Shown: positions 26,018 through 34,750, counted from the first letter of the stretch. The stretch is DNA of 64,000 bases from Diaphorobacter sp. HDW4B (GCF_011305535.1 NZ_CP049905.1:5330001-5394000), one strand, 5' to 3'. The notes: generated by a model not told the origin, from the sequence alone. Made by a program: numbers and translations.

Positions 26018-26932
26018 ATGGAGGCCATGAAACCCGAAATCCTCGCCTCGCTGGCGGCCTTCGAGCAGGTGGCCGAGCGCCGCAGTCTGACCTACGCGGC
26101 ACATGCGCTGGGCGTCACGCCTGCCGCGCTGTCGCAGACCATCAAGAAGCTGGAGACGCGCCTGAAGGTACGGTTGTTCGACCGCACCACGCGCAGCGTC
26201 AACCTGACCGAGGCGGGACGGATCTACCTGGAACGTGTCACCCCCGCCCTCGCCCACCTGCGCGAGGCCACGGAAGACCTGCAGTTCAGCGCCGGTGTCG
26301 AAGGCGGCACGCTGCGCATCACCGTCTCGCACCCCGCTGGTCGTGTGCTGATCGAGCCGTTTCTGGCCGAGTTCTTTGCGCTGCACCCGCACATCCATGT
26401 CGAGCTGGTCTACGACGACGGCTTTGTCGACATCGTGCGCGAGGGTTTCGATCTCGGCATCCGCAACGGCGAATCGCTCGAAGGCGACATGGTGGCCCTG
26501 CCGCTCACGCAGGAGATGGTCATGAGTTGCGCCGCCTCGCCCGCCTATCTGAAAGCGCATGGCACCCCGCAGCACCCCGACGAACTGGCGCAGCACCAGT
26601 GCATCAACTACCGCATGCGCAGCAGCGGCGGCATCTACAAATGGGAATTTCTCATCGACGGCAAACTCACCGAGCGCGCGGTACACGGCCCGCTCACCGT
26701 CAACCACTGGGACACCGCCCTCAGCGCCGCACGCGACGGCGTCGGCCTGCTCATCGGCTGGCGCGAATCGCTGGCACCCGTGTTTGAAAGCGGCGAGCTG
26801 GTCGAGGTGCTCACGCCGTACCACTCGCGCTTTCCGGGCTTCTACGCCTACTACTCGCACCGCGTGCACCTGCCGCTGAAGACGCGGGTGTTTCTGGATT
26901 TCCTGATGCAGCGGATTCCGGGCGTCGCCTGA
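26018..26932 (+). CDS. LysR-family transcriptional regulator
   Basis: 304 residues (301 if ATG 26027 is used; neither ATG has a well spaced ribosome site). N-terminal winged helix-turn-helix: ILASLAAFEQVAERRSLTYA, then LGVTPAALSQTIKKLETRL and LFDRTTRSVNLTEAG. A type 2 periplasmic-binding-like effector domain spans about 90-300. LysR proteins typically regulate the divergent gene, here iorAB. An A/T-rich stretch with TTAAGTTTTACTTAA lies just upstream and could carry the operator. Co-inducer unknown. Confidence 0.9.
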   Translation: MEAMKPEILASLAAFEQVAERRSLTYAAHALGVTPAALSQTIKKLETRLKVRLFDRTTRSVNLTEAGRIYLERVTPALAHLREATEDLQFSAGVEGGTLRITVSHPAGRVLIEPFLAEFFALHPHIHVELVYDDGFVDIVREGFDLGIRNGESLEGDMVALPLTQEMVMSCAASPAYLKAHGTPQHPDELAQHQCINYRMRSSGGIYKWEFLIDGKLTERAVHGPLTVNHWDTALSAARDGVGLLIGWRESLAPVFESGELVEVLTPYHSRFPGFYAYYSHRVHLPLKTRVFLDFLMQRIPGVA

Positions 26933-27004
26933 TTCGGCCAGATCCAGAGCGACAAACCCTCCGCATTCGCCTCTCATCTTGGGCCAGAATTTTGGCGCAA
27001 GAGG

Positions 27005-27016
27005 GCAATCGATTGT
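27005..27016. promoter_or_regulatory. Upstream LacI-type operator (O2)
   Basis: GCAATCGATTGT shares the AATCGATT core, with central CG, of the perfect palindrome at 27092. The two centres are 90 bp apart, close to nine helical turns, flanking the ring-cleavage operon promoter. A LacI-family regulator is encoded at the other end of the operon. Confidence 0.55.
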
Positions 27017-27060
27017 TTAAATAATCAATCGACAGATACAACAAGATTCAATTTTCCCTC

Positions 27061-27090
27061 TTGTCAGGCTCAATCCTTTGGGTCTACATT
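27061..27090 (+). promoter_or_regulatory. Probable sigma-70 promoter of the ring-cleavage operon
   Basis: TTGTCA (27061-27066), an 18-base spacer and TACATT (27085-27090) form a plausible -35/-10 pair. The palindromic operator starts two bases after the -10, so repressor binding would cover the transcription start. Confidence 0.55.
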
Positions 27091-27091
27091 G

Positions 27092-27109
27092 AAGGCAATC
27101 GATTGCCTT
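27092..27109. promoter_or_regulatory. Perfect 18-bp palindrome, LacI-type operator (O1)
   Basis: AAGGCAATCGATTGCCTT is an exact inverted repeat with the central CG typical of LacI/PurR-family operators. It sits at the expected start site, 32 bp before the dioxygenase start codon. Confidence 0.65.
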
Positions 27110-27140
27110 ATTGTCTTACCCAACAACCACGGAGATGACC

Positions 27141-28025
27141 ATGACGACTGCACAGACCACCCCATCGACCGACCCACAAGCCCTGCTCGCGGCGGTTCTC
27201 AAGTCCAACGAGAAGACCGGCAACCCGCGTCTGAAGAAGATCGTGGAGATCGGTATTCGCCATCTGCACGCTTTTGCGCTGGAAGCCGACCTGACGCCCG
27301 CCGAGCTGGAATACGGCCTCGACTTTCTGGCCGCCATCGGCCAGGCCAGCGGCCCCAAGAAGCACGAAGGCATTCTGCTGGCCGACATCCTGGGGCTTGC
27401 CACGCTGGTGCAGTTGCACGATGCCCGCCACGCGCTGGCTGCTGGGGGCACCGAGCCTGCGTTGATCGGCCCGTTCTGGCGCGCCAACCAGCCAGAGCGC
27501 AAGAACGGCGAATGCATCGCCACGCCGGACACCCCCGGCCCACGCCTCACCGTGACCGGTCGCGTGCTGTCGCTGGACGGCACACCGATTGCCGGTGCCC
27601 GCGTCGAGACCTGGCAGGCATCGCCCAAGGGCCTGTACGAAAACCAGGACGAGTCGCAGCAGCGCATGAATCTGCGCGGCAAATTCGTGACCGATGCCGA
27701 AGGCAACTTCTCGTTCGAGAGCGTGCGTCCAGCGGGCTACCCGGTGCCAGCCGACGGCCCTTGCGGCGACCTGCTGCGTGCCCAGAACCGCCACATCATG
27801 CGCCCCGCCCACCTGCACTTTCTGGTGGTCGCGCCCGGCCACAAGGTGCTGGCGACCCAGTTCTTCGATGCTGAAGACCCACACGCCTACGACGACGTGG
27901 TGTTCGGTGCCGTGGGCTCGCTGTTGCGCACCTTCGAGGACGACGGCAAGGGCGGCGTGAAGCTGCACATCGATCTGCGCATGGAGCCCGGCGAGACCCG
28001 CGTGCCCAAGTGCCCGATCCCTTGA
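27141..28025 (+). CDS. Intradiol ring-cleavage dioxygenase, hydroxyquinol 1,2-dioxygenase type
   Basis: 294-residue cytoplasmic Fe(III) enzyme that opens a catecholic ring between the two hydroxyls. The N-terminal helical catechol-dioxygenase linker domain is at about residues 15-105; the catalytic beta-sandwich is at about 110-290. Ligands visible: Tyr166 (KGLYENQD), Tyr200 (RPAGYPVPADGP), His224 and His226 (RPAHLHFLV). The GDLLRAQNRHIMRPAHLHF stretch is closest to hydroxyquinol dioxygenases. ATG 27141 is chosen because GGAG lies six bases upstream; ATG 27135 is possible. First gene of a six-gene operon behind the LacI-type operators. Confidence 0.88.
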   Translation: MTTAQTTPSTDPQALLAAVLKSNEKTGNPRLKKIVEIGIRHLHAFALEADLTPAELEYGLDFLAAIGQASGPKKHEGILLADILGLATLVQLHDARHALAAGGTEPALIGPFWRANQPERKNGECIATPDTPGPRLTVTGRVLSLDGTPIAGARVETWQASPKGLYENQDESQQRMNLRGKFVTDAEGNFSFESVRPAGYPVPADGPCGDLLRAQNRHIMRPAHLHFLVVAPGHKVLATQFFDAEDPHAYDDVVFGAVGSLLRTFEDDGKGGVKLHIDLRMEPGETRVPKCPIP

Positions 28026-28089
28026 TCGCCGGTCTTTCACAGCACAAGAAACAGCTCCACAGAACCAAAGCAAGAAAGACAGAACCACC

Positions 28090-28854
28090 ATGTCCAACAC
28101 ATTCGCTCCACTGGACCGCCTAGACGGCCAGGTCGCGGTCATCACCGGCGGCACCGGTGCCATCGCTGCTGCCACGGCACAGCGTCTGGCGCACCTCGGT
28201 GCCCGCGTCGTGCTGCTGCACCGCGGCGGCCTGTCCAAGTCCGAAGCGCTGCTGCAATCGCTGCCGGGCTCGGGCCACGGCGCTCTGATCGCGTCGGTCA
28301 CCAACAGCGCCGAACTCGCCAAGGCCGCCGAAGACGTCGTCAAGCAATACGGCGGCGCGCACATTCTGATCAACACCGCAGGCCACACCCAGCCCGTGCC
28401 TGCCGCCGATCTGAACGCGCTGACCGATGAGCTGATCGACGAGATGTTCGTCTCCAACTGGCGCGGCACGTTCGCAGCCATCCGCGCATTCGCACCGCAA
28501 CTCAAGGACAGCGAAGACGGCCTGATCGTCAACGTGTCCTCGATCGCGGGCAGCACGGGTCTCGGCAGCAATCTGGCCTATGCGGCATCGAAGGCCGGCA
28601 TCGACGCGCTGACCAAGGGTCTGGCCAAGACGCTGGCTCCACAGATCCGCGTGCTGGCCGTGTCGCCCGGCGTGGTGGACAGCGGCTTCGTCGCAGGACG
28701 TGGTGCGGATTTCAACGCCAAGACCGGTGCCAGCATTCCGCTCAAGCGCGTGGGTACGGCCGACGACGTGGCCGCCGCCATCATCGCCTGCTGCACCAGC
28801 ATGCGCTACGCGACCGGCAGCATTTTCGTGGCCGACGGCGGCCGTTCCCTCTGA
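28090..28854 (+). CDS. SDR family oxidoreductase
   Basis: 254 residues. Rossmann motif TGGTGAIAAATAQRLA (about residues 20-35), NTAGHTQPV, catalytic Ser in VNVSSIAGSTGL and YxxxK in LAYAASKAGIDALT are present, and the C-terminus has YATGSIFVADGGRSL. TGGTGAIA departs slightly from the usual TGGxxGIG. It lies 64 bp after the dioxygenase gene in the same operon. Possible roles are making the diphenolic substrate or reducing the ring-cleavage product; neither is shown by sequence. Confidence 0.87.
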   Translation: MSNTFAPLDRLDGQVAVITGGTGAIAAATAQRLAHLGARVVLLHRGGLSKSEALLQSLPGSGHGALIASVTNSAELAKAAEDVVKQYGGAHILINTAGHTQPVPAADLNALTDELIDEMFVSNWRGTFAAIRAFAPQLKDSEDGLIVNVSSIAGSTGLGSNLAYAASKAGIDALTKGLAKTLAPQIRVLAVSPGVVDSGFVAGRGADFNAKTGASIPLKRVGTADDVAAAIIACCTSMRYATGSIFVADGGRSL

Positions 28855-28894
28855 GTCGATTCATCGCAACACACAAGTTTGAAGGAGCCAGCAA

Positions 28895-29788
28895 ATGAGC
28901 CCATCCACCATCCTGACCTGCGCGGTGACCGGCAATCTCACCACGCCCGAGCAGACCGCATATCTGCCCATCACCACCGAACAGATCGCCACTGCGTGCA
29001 TCGAAGCGCATGACGCGGGCGCGGCAGCCGTGCACATCCATGTGCGCGATCCGCAGACCGGCAAGCCGTCGATGGATGTCGAGCTGTATGCGCAAGTCGT
29101 CAACACGCTGCGCCGCGAGCGTCCCGAGCTGATCATCAACCTGACCACCGGCCCCGGCGGCCGCTATGTGCCCAGCGCCGAAGACCCGAAGATCTTCGCC
29201 CCCGGCACCTCGCTGCTGCCGCCCGAAAAGCGCGTGGAGCACATCGCCGCGCTGCGCCCCGACATCTGCTCGCTCGACCTGAACACCATGAACTCGGGCA
29301 ATCAGGTGGTGATGAACACGCCCACCAACGTGCGCCGCATGGCCAAGGTGATCCGCGATGCAGGCGTGGTGCCAGAGCTCGAATGCTTCGACACCGGCGA
29401 CCTCGTGCTTGCACAGCAACTCACCGCCGAAGGCGACCTGCAAGGCCCGGGCGTCTACAGCTTCGTGATGGGCGTGCGCTACTCGCTGCCGTTCACCACG
29501 CCAGCCATGCAACTGGCGCGCTCGCTGATTCCACAAGCGTCCGAATGGACCGCCTTCGCCGTGGGCCGTCATGCCTTCCAGGCGGTGGCGCAAGCTTATC
29601 TGCTGGGCGGCAATGTGCGCATCGGTCTGGAAGACACGATCTACATCGACAAGGGCCAGCTCGCCAAGAGCAACGCCGAACTGGTGACCAAGGCACGCCG
29701 CATCGTCGAAGACCTGGGCGGCACGCTGGCCACCAGCGCCGAGGCCCGCCAGCGCTGGGGTCTTGCACCCAACAACCAGAAGCGTTGA
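28895..29788 (+). CDS. BKACE (DUF849) beta-keto acid cleavage enzyme
   Basis: 297-residue TIM-barrel enzyme. The family condenses a beta-keto acid with acetyl-CoA to give acetoacetate and a new acyl-CoA. Zn ligands are His47 and His49 in AAVHIHVRDP and the Glu in RIGLEDTIYI; the substrate-loop region NLTTGPGG and the strand SLDLNTMN are conserved. In this operon the natural substrate could be 3-oxoadipate or another beta-keto acid made after ring cleavage, which would yield succinyl-CoA or an analogue. The reaction class is well established for the family; the substrate is inference. Confidence 0.88.
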   Translation: MSPSTILTCAVTGNLTTPEQTAYLPITTEQIATACIEAHDAGAAAVHIHVRDPQTGKPSMDVELYAQVVNTLRRERPELIINLTTGPGGRYVPSAEDPKIFAPGTSLLPPEKRVEHIAALRPDICSLDLNTMNSGNQVVMNTPTNVRRMAKVIRDAGVVPELECFDTGDLVLAQQLTAEGDLQGPGVYSFVMGVRYSLPFTTPAMQLARSLIPQASEWTAFAVGRHAFQAVAQAYLLGGNVRIGLEDTIYIDKGQLAKSNAELVTKARRIVEDLGGTLATSAEARQRWGLAPNNQKR

Positions 29789-29850
29789 TTCAACGGTCGT
29801 TCACTTCGCTCAAGCACATCTTTCCCCCAATTTTTTGAAAGCTCCACATC

Positions 29851-30837
29851 ATGTCCACCACTCAAGCCCTGCGCCTCTCCGCCAAAGCCGCCACCGCCGC
29901 CGACATTGCGCCCACCATCGTCGATCAGCCCAAGCCCACTCCGGGCGCGGGTGAAGCGGTGATCGAAGTGCTGGCCGCCGCCGTCAACCCCAGCGACGTG
30001 AAGGCCGCCCTCGGCTCCATGCCACAAGCCGTGTGGCCACGCACCCCTGGCCGCGACTTTGCTGGCCGCGTGATCGACGGTCCCGCCGAATGGGTGGGTC
30101 AGGACGTCTGGGGCACAGGCGGCGATCTCGGCGTGACGCGCGATGGCACGCACGCCCGCTACCTGGTGCTGCCCGTGACCGCGCTGAGCCGCAAGCCCAA
30201 GAGCGTTTCCGTGGCCGCCGCCGCAACCGTCGGCGTGCCGTTCATCACCGCCAACGAAGGTCTGCGCCGCGCAGGTCTCAAGGGCTCGGGCCAGACGATT
30301 CTGATCTTCGGCATCAACGGCAAGGTCGGCCAGGCGGCAGCGCAACTCGCCACAGGCGCCGGTGCCAAGGTGGTTGGTGTGGATCGCAACGCAAACACCT
30401 ATCGCGGTCACGCAACGTCGGCCGTCACCGTGTTCGATAGCGAAACGCCCGATCTGGTCGGCAAAATCCTCGACGCCACCGACGGCCGTGGCGCGGACAT
30501 CGCCTACAACACCGTTGGCTCGCCTTACTTCGAGACCGCGCTTGCCACGCTCGCCGTGGGTGGCACGCAGGTGCTGATCTCCACCATCGAGCGCACCGTG
30601 CCGTTCGACATCCTGGCCTTCTACCGCCGCAATCTGCAGATGCTGGGCGTGGACAGCCTGAAGCTCACCGTGTCGCAATGCGCCGAAGTGCTCAACGCCA
30701 TGCTGCCGGGTTTCGACGACGGTTCGCTCAAGGCCTTCGATGTGGATGAAGCGACGCTGATTCCGCTGTCCGGCGCGGCCGATGCGTATCGCAAGGTGCT
30801 CAGCGGCTCGATGGACCGCGTGGTGCTGGCTCCGTAA
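29851..30837 (+). CDS. Zinc-independent MDR oxidoreductase (quinone reductase-like)
   Basis: 328 residues of the medium-chain dehydrogenase/reductase superfamily. An N-terminal GroES-like domain contains VIEVLAAAVNPSDVKAALG and TPGRDFAGRV. The Rossmann domain has IFGINGKVGQAAAQLATGAG and RGADIAYNTVG. No catalytic zinc Cys cluster is seen, so a quinone- or enoyl-reductase type is expected, using NAD(P)H. In the operon it might reduce the double bond of a maleylacetate-like ring-cleavage product, since no conventional maleylacetate reductase is present; that is a hypothesis. Confidence 0.85.
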   Translation: MSTTQALRLSAKAATAADIAPTIVDQPKPTPGAGEAVIEVLAAAVNPSDVKAALGSMPQAVWPRTPGRDFAGRVIDGPAEWVGQDVWGTGGDLGVTRDGTHARYLVLPVTALSRKPKSVSVAAAATVGVPFITANEGLRRAGLKGSGQTILIFGINGKVGQAAAQLATGAGAKVVGVDRNANTYRGHATSAVTVFDSETPDLVGKILDATDGRGADIAYNTVGSPYFETALATLAVGGTQVLISTIERTVPFDILAFYRRNLQMLGVDSLKLTVSQCAEVLNAMLPGFDDGSLKAFDVDEATLIPLSGAADAYRKVLSGSMDRVVLAP

Positions 30838-30887
30838 TCCGGGCCCGTCCATCAACCAACCAAACAATCAACCAAGAGCGCACTGCC

Positions 30888-31238
30888 ATGCATGTCGTTC
30901 CCATCACCAAGGCGCCGTTCTACACAGCGCCCGGTCACATGCAGATGCTCATGCAGCGTCTGCAAGGCATGGAGGCAGGCCCGTCCGACACCGTCTGGAT
31001 TGGCTGCTCCGTGCTCGAACCCGGAGGCGGCACAACCATGGCCGCATCCGATCTTGAGAAGTTCTATGTGTGCGTGGAAGGCGTGGTGCAAGTCACCGGC
31101 GAGTTGGACGGACAACAGCAGACCACCGATCTGCATCCGCTCGACAGCTGCCGCATCGCACCCGGGGAGGGTCGCCAACTGTTCAATCCCGGCAAAACGC
31201 CAGCACGTGTGCTGCTGATCATGCCGAACCGAGTCTGA
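30888..31238 (+). CDS. Small cupin-domain protein
   Basis: 116 residues with a single double-stranded beta-helix: SVLEPGGGTTMAASDLEKFYV (first motif, lacking the usual HxH pair), VEGVVQVTGELDG, and LDSCRIAPGEGRQLFNPGKTPARVLLI (second motif). The normal metal-binding His residues are largely replaced, so it may be a non-metal binding protein or isomerase rather than a dioxygenase. Located 50 bp after the MDR gene in the same operon. Confidence 0.8.
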   Translation: MHVVPITKAPFYTAPGHMQMLMQRLQGMEAGPSDTVWIGCSVLEPGGGTTMAASDLEKFYVCVEGVVQVTGELDGQQQTTDLHPLDSCRIAPGEGRQLFNPGKTPARVLLIMPNRV

Positions 31239-31262
31239 AGAGAATCCAAGGAGACAAGCCCC

Positions 31263-32252
31263 ATGAAGCGTTTCAGCCCCCTCGCCCGAATCGGCACCGC
31301 CGCGCTCGCGCTGTCAGCACTGTCTGCAGCCATCAGCCCCGCGCTCGCCGAAGACGTCTATCCCAGCAAGCCGATACGCGTGATCGTGCCGTTCACCGCC
31401 GGATCGGCCACCGACATCATTGCCCGCGCCGTCGGCGAAGGCATGCGCAAGGAACTGGGTCAGCCCATCATCGTGGAAAACAAACCCGGCGCAGGCGGCA
31501 CGCTGGGCGCGTCGCAGGTCGCCACTGCGCAGCCTGATGGCTACACGCTTCTGGTGCACTCCGCCGGTCACGTCGCCAACTCGTCGCTCTACCCTGGTCT
31601 GCGCTACGACCCGATCAAGGACTTCAAGTCGTTGGCCATGCTTGCGCAGGTGCCCAACGTTCTCGTGGTCAATCCCAAGAACGGCTACAAGAACGTGGGC
31701 GACCTGGTCGCCAAGGTCAAAGCCGAGCCCGACAAGTTCGTCTACGCGTCCGCTGGCAGTGGCAGCGCCACGCACATGAACGCCGAGAAGTTCCGCATCG
31801 CATCCAAGATCGCCGCAGTGCATGTCCCCTACAAGGGCACCCCCGAGGCGATGACGGATGTGATCTCAGGCAACGTCAACTGGTTCTTCGCGCCCATCAC
31901 CACCGCCATTCCAATGATCAAGGAAGGCAAGCTGCAGGCTCTGGCCGTCGGGTCACCCCAGCGCGCTGCCGCCCTGCCCGATGTGCCGACCACCGTCGAA
32001 GCAGGTTTTCCGGGATCGGACTACGACTTCTGGATCGGCCTGTTCGCGCCCGGCAAGCTGCCTGCAGCGCAAGCCGACAAGATCACCAAGGCCGTGACTG
32101 CGGCACTCAAGTCCGATGCCGTGAAGGCGCGCTTTGTGTCGCTCGGTGCCAATGCGCCCAGCGTGGAGCCCGCGCAGTTCGACGCCTTCGTCAAGAACGA
32201 ATCGACCGCCGCGAAGAAGCTCATCACCGAGGCCAAGATCAAACAGGATTGA
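31263..32252 (+). CDS. Bug-family (tripartite tricarboxylate transporter) substrate-binding protein
   Basis: 329-residue periplasmic protein with a signal peptide (about residues 1-28, ending ISPALAED). Bug-family features: YPSKPIRVIVPFTAGSATDI, then VENKPGAGGTLGASQVA and VPYKGTPEAMTDVISGNVNW. Such proteins capture carboxylated compounds for TctAB-type permeases; no permease is encoded nearby, as is usual for the many orphan Bug proteins in Burkholderiales. Last gene of the operon, just ahead of a strong terminator. The ligand is likely the operon's aromatic acid or a derivative. Confidence 0.9.
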   Translation: MKRFSPLARIGTAALALSALSAAISPALAEDVYPSKPIRVIVPFTAGSATDIIARAVGEGMRKELGQPIIVENKPGAGGTLGASQVATAQPDGYTLLVHSAGHVANSSLYPGLRYDPIKDFKSLAMLAQVPNVLVVNPKNGYKNVGDLVAKVKAEPDKFVYASAGSGSATHMNAEKFRIASKIAAVHVPYKGTPEAMTDVISGNVNWFFAPITTAIPMIKEGKLQALAVGSPQRAAALPDVPTTVEAGFPGSDYDFWIGLFAPGKLPAAQADKITKAVTAALKSDAVKARFVSLGANAPSVEPAQFDAFVKNESTAAKKLITEAKIKQD

Positions 32253-32294
32253 AGATTGAAGATTGAGAACGCGAATATCTGTGGAGGCAGTCTT

Positions 32295-32332
32295 GCGCTC
32301 CGTCGCTCTTGCGGGCACGGAGCGCTTTTTTT
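32295..32332 (+). terminator. Rho-independent terminator of the ring-cleavage operon
   Basis: GCGCTCCGT pairs perfectly with ACGGAGCGC around a 13-base loop, followed by TTTTTTT. It lies between the Bug gene and the convergent lacI-type gene. Confidence 0.88.
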
Positions 32333-32335
32333 CGC

Positions 32336-33364
32336 TCAATCGCCAGCGACTCGTGCGGTCGATTCACGCACCACCAACGAAGGCGACAACACGCGCGTCG
32401 TCTTCGCCCCGCTGCAATCCTTCACCTGCTCCAGAAACACCTGCGCAGCCTGACGCCCCATCTCGGCGACGGGCACATGAATGGTGGTGAGCGGCGGCTG
32501 CACGATGTCGACAAACGGCATGTCGTTATGCCCCACCAGCGATAGCTGATCGGGCACGGAAACACCCTTCTCACGCGCCACATCGAGCACGCCGAGCGCC
32601 AGCAGATCATTGCTGGCGAACACCGCCGTGAAGCCTGCGTCCGCTTTGCCCCAATGCTGCTCGAACAACTTGCGCGCGGCCTTGACGCCCTCCGCGCGCG
32701 TGAACGCTGCGGCGTCCACGATGATGGGTTCGTCGCTCGATTGCGCCGCCATCAGTTCGACAAACGCCTTCTTGCGCGCCGCACCCGTGGACGATGAAAC
32801 CGGCCCCGCGATGTGCGCAATCCGCGTATGCCCCAGCTCGCGCAAATGCGCAATCGCGAGCCGCACGCTTTCCTGATCATCATTCACCACGCTGGAAAAG
32901 CGCCGCTCGCCCAGTCCACGATTGACCAGCACGGTCGGAATCTTCTGCAGCGCGGCCTGCTCCAGCATGGAGTCGCCACTCTCTGCCGCCAAAATCAGCA
33001 AGCCGCTGACCTGGCGCATCGCCAGTTCTTGAATCAGCGAGGCACGCGCCTCCTTGCCTTCGGGCGGCTGCGTGATCAGCGCCAGCATGTCGTGCTTGCG
33101 CAGTTCCTGCTCCAGTCCCTTGACCATGGGCGCAAACAACGGATTCGCCAGATCGGGAACGATGATGGCCGCCATGTTGCTGCGCTTGGTGCGCAGCGAT
33201 GCCGCCACGATGTTCGGCTGATAACCGAGCCTGCGCGCCACCTCTTCGATCTCCGCCCGCTTGGCCGCCGACACCTTGCCCGCCACCCCGCGCAAGGCGC
33301 GCGACACAGTGGCCGCATGCACGCCTGCGGCCTTGGCTACGTCGTCGATGGTCACTGCTGTCAT
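32336..33364 (-). CDS. LacI-family transcriptional repressor
   Basis: 342 residues. N-terminal headpiece TIDDVAKAAGVHAATVSRAL with hinge helix NIVAASLRTKRSN, then a periplasmic-binding-like effector domain (VPDLANPLFAPMVKGLEQEL, FASNDLLALGVLDVA, LSLVGHNDMPFVDIVQPPLT). LacI headpieces recognise palindromes with a central CG, matching AATCGATT at 27005 and 27092 upstream of the convergent operon it most likely controls. ATG 33364 starts the headpiece. A 15-bp palindrome (TGTTTGAAGCAAACA, 33391-33405) precedes it and may serve another regulator or autoregulation. Confidence 0.9.
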   Translation of the reverse strand: MTAVTIDDVAKAAGVHAATVSRALRGVAGKVSAAKRAEIEEVARRLGYQPNIVAASLRTKRSNMAAIIVPDLANPLFAPMVKGLEQELRKHDMLALITQPPEGKEARASLIQELAMRQVSGLLILAAESGDSMLEQAALQKIPTVLVNRGLGERRFSSVVNDDQESVRLAIAHLRELGHTRIAHIAGPVSSSTGAARKKAFVELMAAQSSDEPIIVDAAAFTRAEGVKAARKLFEQHWGKADAGFTAVFASNDLLALGVLDVAREKGVSVPDQLSLVGHNDMPFVDIVQPPLTTIHVPVAEMGRQAAQVFLEQVKDCSGAKTTRVLSPSLVVRESTARVAGD

Positions 33365-33682
33365 GGTGCGGAGCGTTGTGGTCGTTGTGGTGTTTGAAGC
33401 AAACAAAAGTCTGCGGTCATTTTACGGTGCCATGTCTCCCGAAGCTGTTTCGGGCTCGCCCTTGTCATCGCCTTGGATTTGCCGTCACCCCTTGCATGGC
33501 AATGAAACGCATTCAGTGCATATAAGCAACGCAGGCTGGAAAAACAGGCTTACCAGAGATTGGAGTCGCGTCCTGAGTCCAGTTACATTGTTACATTAAG
33601 TATCTTATGGGAATGCGCTTCAATTTCGCCCCCGAAAGACCCACACAAACGTCGACCCAAAGCGTATCGAAACCTACATATC
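33365..33682. other. Intergenic region between lacI-type gene and glycan-type cassette
   Basis: About 318 bp, A/T-richer to the right. It holds the 15-bp palindrome at 33391-33405 near the lacI-type start. The segment 33580-33620 (TTACATTGTTACATTAAGTA) probably contains the promoter of the plus-strand cassette. No open frame with recognisable homology is seen. Confidence 0.4.
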
Positions 33683-34750
33683 ATGCCCGTTGCGTACCAT
33701 CTGCACCCCGCCACGCCCAACATCGGCAACCACTTGATTGTGCTTGCCACGCAGCAACTGCTGGCGAGCGTCAACGAGACACCACTGGACATCCTGCACA
33801 TGCCGGCCAAGGGTGTCGATGCTGTGCTCAAGCGTGGAGGATTGAATCGTGAGACGGTCTACGACGCCAACCATCTGGCGACCGGCATTCTGGTGGGTCC
33901 CGGAAACCTGTTCGAGAACAACGGCCTCGATGTGGACCTGATGGCGTTGCGAGCGCTTCGACGCCCCTTGATGCTGTTCGGCATCTCCGCTGGCCGCATT
34001 TTCGATGCAAAAGGTCAGATGCACGGTCGCTCGGATGCCATGCCGGACTCCATGATTCAGGAGCTCGTCGGCAAGGCAAGTGCCACACTCGTGCGAGACC
34101 ACGCCACACGTCGACATCTCGAATCGCTGGGCTTGCACAACATTCAAGTCGTCGGGTGCCCTGTTCTTGCGCTCAATCCTCGGACATTGAACTTGTCACC
34201 ACCCGATCCACGCGCTCAAGGTGCCGCGTTGATTTCAATCCGGCATCCGGATCTGATGAATGTGCCACCGCGATTGCAAGGCCAAGTGCACCGGGATGTG
34301 CCACGCCTCATTGAAGGTCTGCGGGAACAAGGTCATCACAAGATTGCATTGCTCTGTCACGACGCACGCGATATCCGCTTTGCGGCACACCACGACGTTC
34401 CGTTCCTCTACACCGAAGACCCACTGCGCTACCTGAGCTGGTTGCGTGACTGTCGATTGAACGTGACGTTCCGCGTTCACAGCCTGCTGCCATGTGCCGT
34501 ACTCGGCACGCCAGCGGTCCACTTCACCTACGACGAACGCGCCAAGGGCCTGATCGACGTGGCAGGACTGCAGAACTGCTCCATCGACTACATCACCTCG
34601 CATGATCCTGTCGCAGAGGCCCTGGCGGCCTGCGCTCGGGCAGACACGTTACGCGACCACATGGCCACGGCCCGACAGCGTTGGAATCCATTGCAGAACA
34701 CGATGCGCAACGCGTTGCAAGACTGGGCACACCGGGGCATCGCAGCATGA
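33683..34750 (+). CDS. Polysaccharide pyruvyltransferase-family protein
   Basis: 355 residues. The family fold is recognised from TPNIGNHLIVLATQQLLA at the N-terminus, GILVGPGNLFENNGLDVDL, RRPLMLFGISAGRIFD, SATLVRDHATRRHLESLGL with VVGCPVLAL, ALISIRHPDLM and the C-terminal NVTFRVHSLLPCAVLGTPAV. Members transfer a ketal pyruvyl group from PEP to sugars, or form related bonds. ATG 33683 is chosen because the fold begins there. The stop overlaps the next start (ATGA). The gene is visibly less GC-rich than its flanks. The acceptor substrate is unknown. Confidence 0.85.
   Translation: MPVAYHLHPATPNIGNHLIVLATQQLLASVNETPLDILHMPAKGVDAVLKRGGLNRETVYDANHLATGILVGPGNLFENNGLDVDLMALRALRRPLMLFGISAGRIFDAKGQMHGRSDAMPDSMIQELVGKASATLVRDHATRRHLESLGLHNIQVVGCPVLALNPRTLNLSPPDPRAQGAALISIRHPDLMNVPPRLQGQVHRDVPRLIEGLREQGHHKIALLCHDARDIRFAAHHDVPFLYTEDPLRYLSWLRDCRLNVTFRVHSLLPCAVLGTPAVHFTYDERAKGLIDVAGLQNCSIDYITSHDPVAEALAACARADTLRDHMATARQRWNPLQNTMRNALQDWAHRGIAA

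Noticed and set aside
27250-28571. 487-codon minus-strand frame across the dioxygenase and SDR genes
   Set aside because: No motif; the opposite strand holds two proteins with clear catalytic residues.
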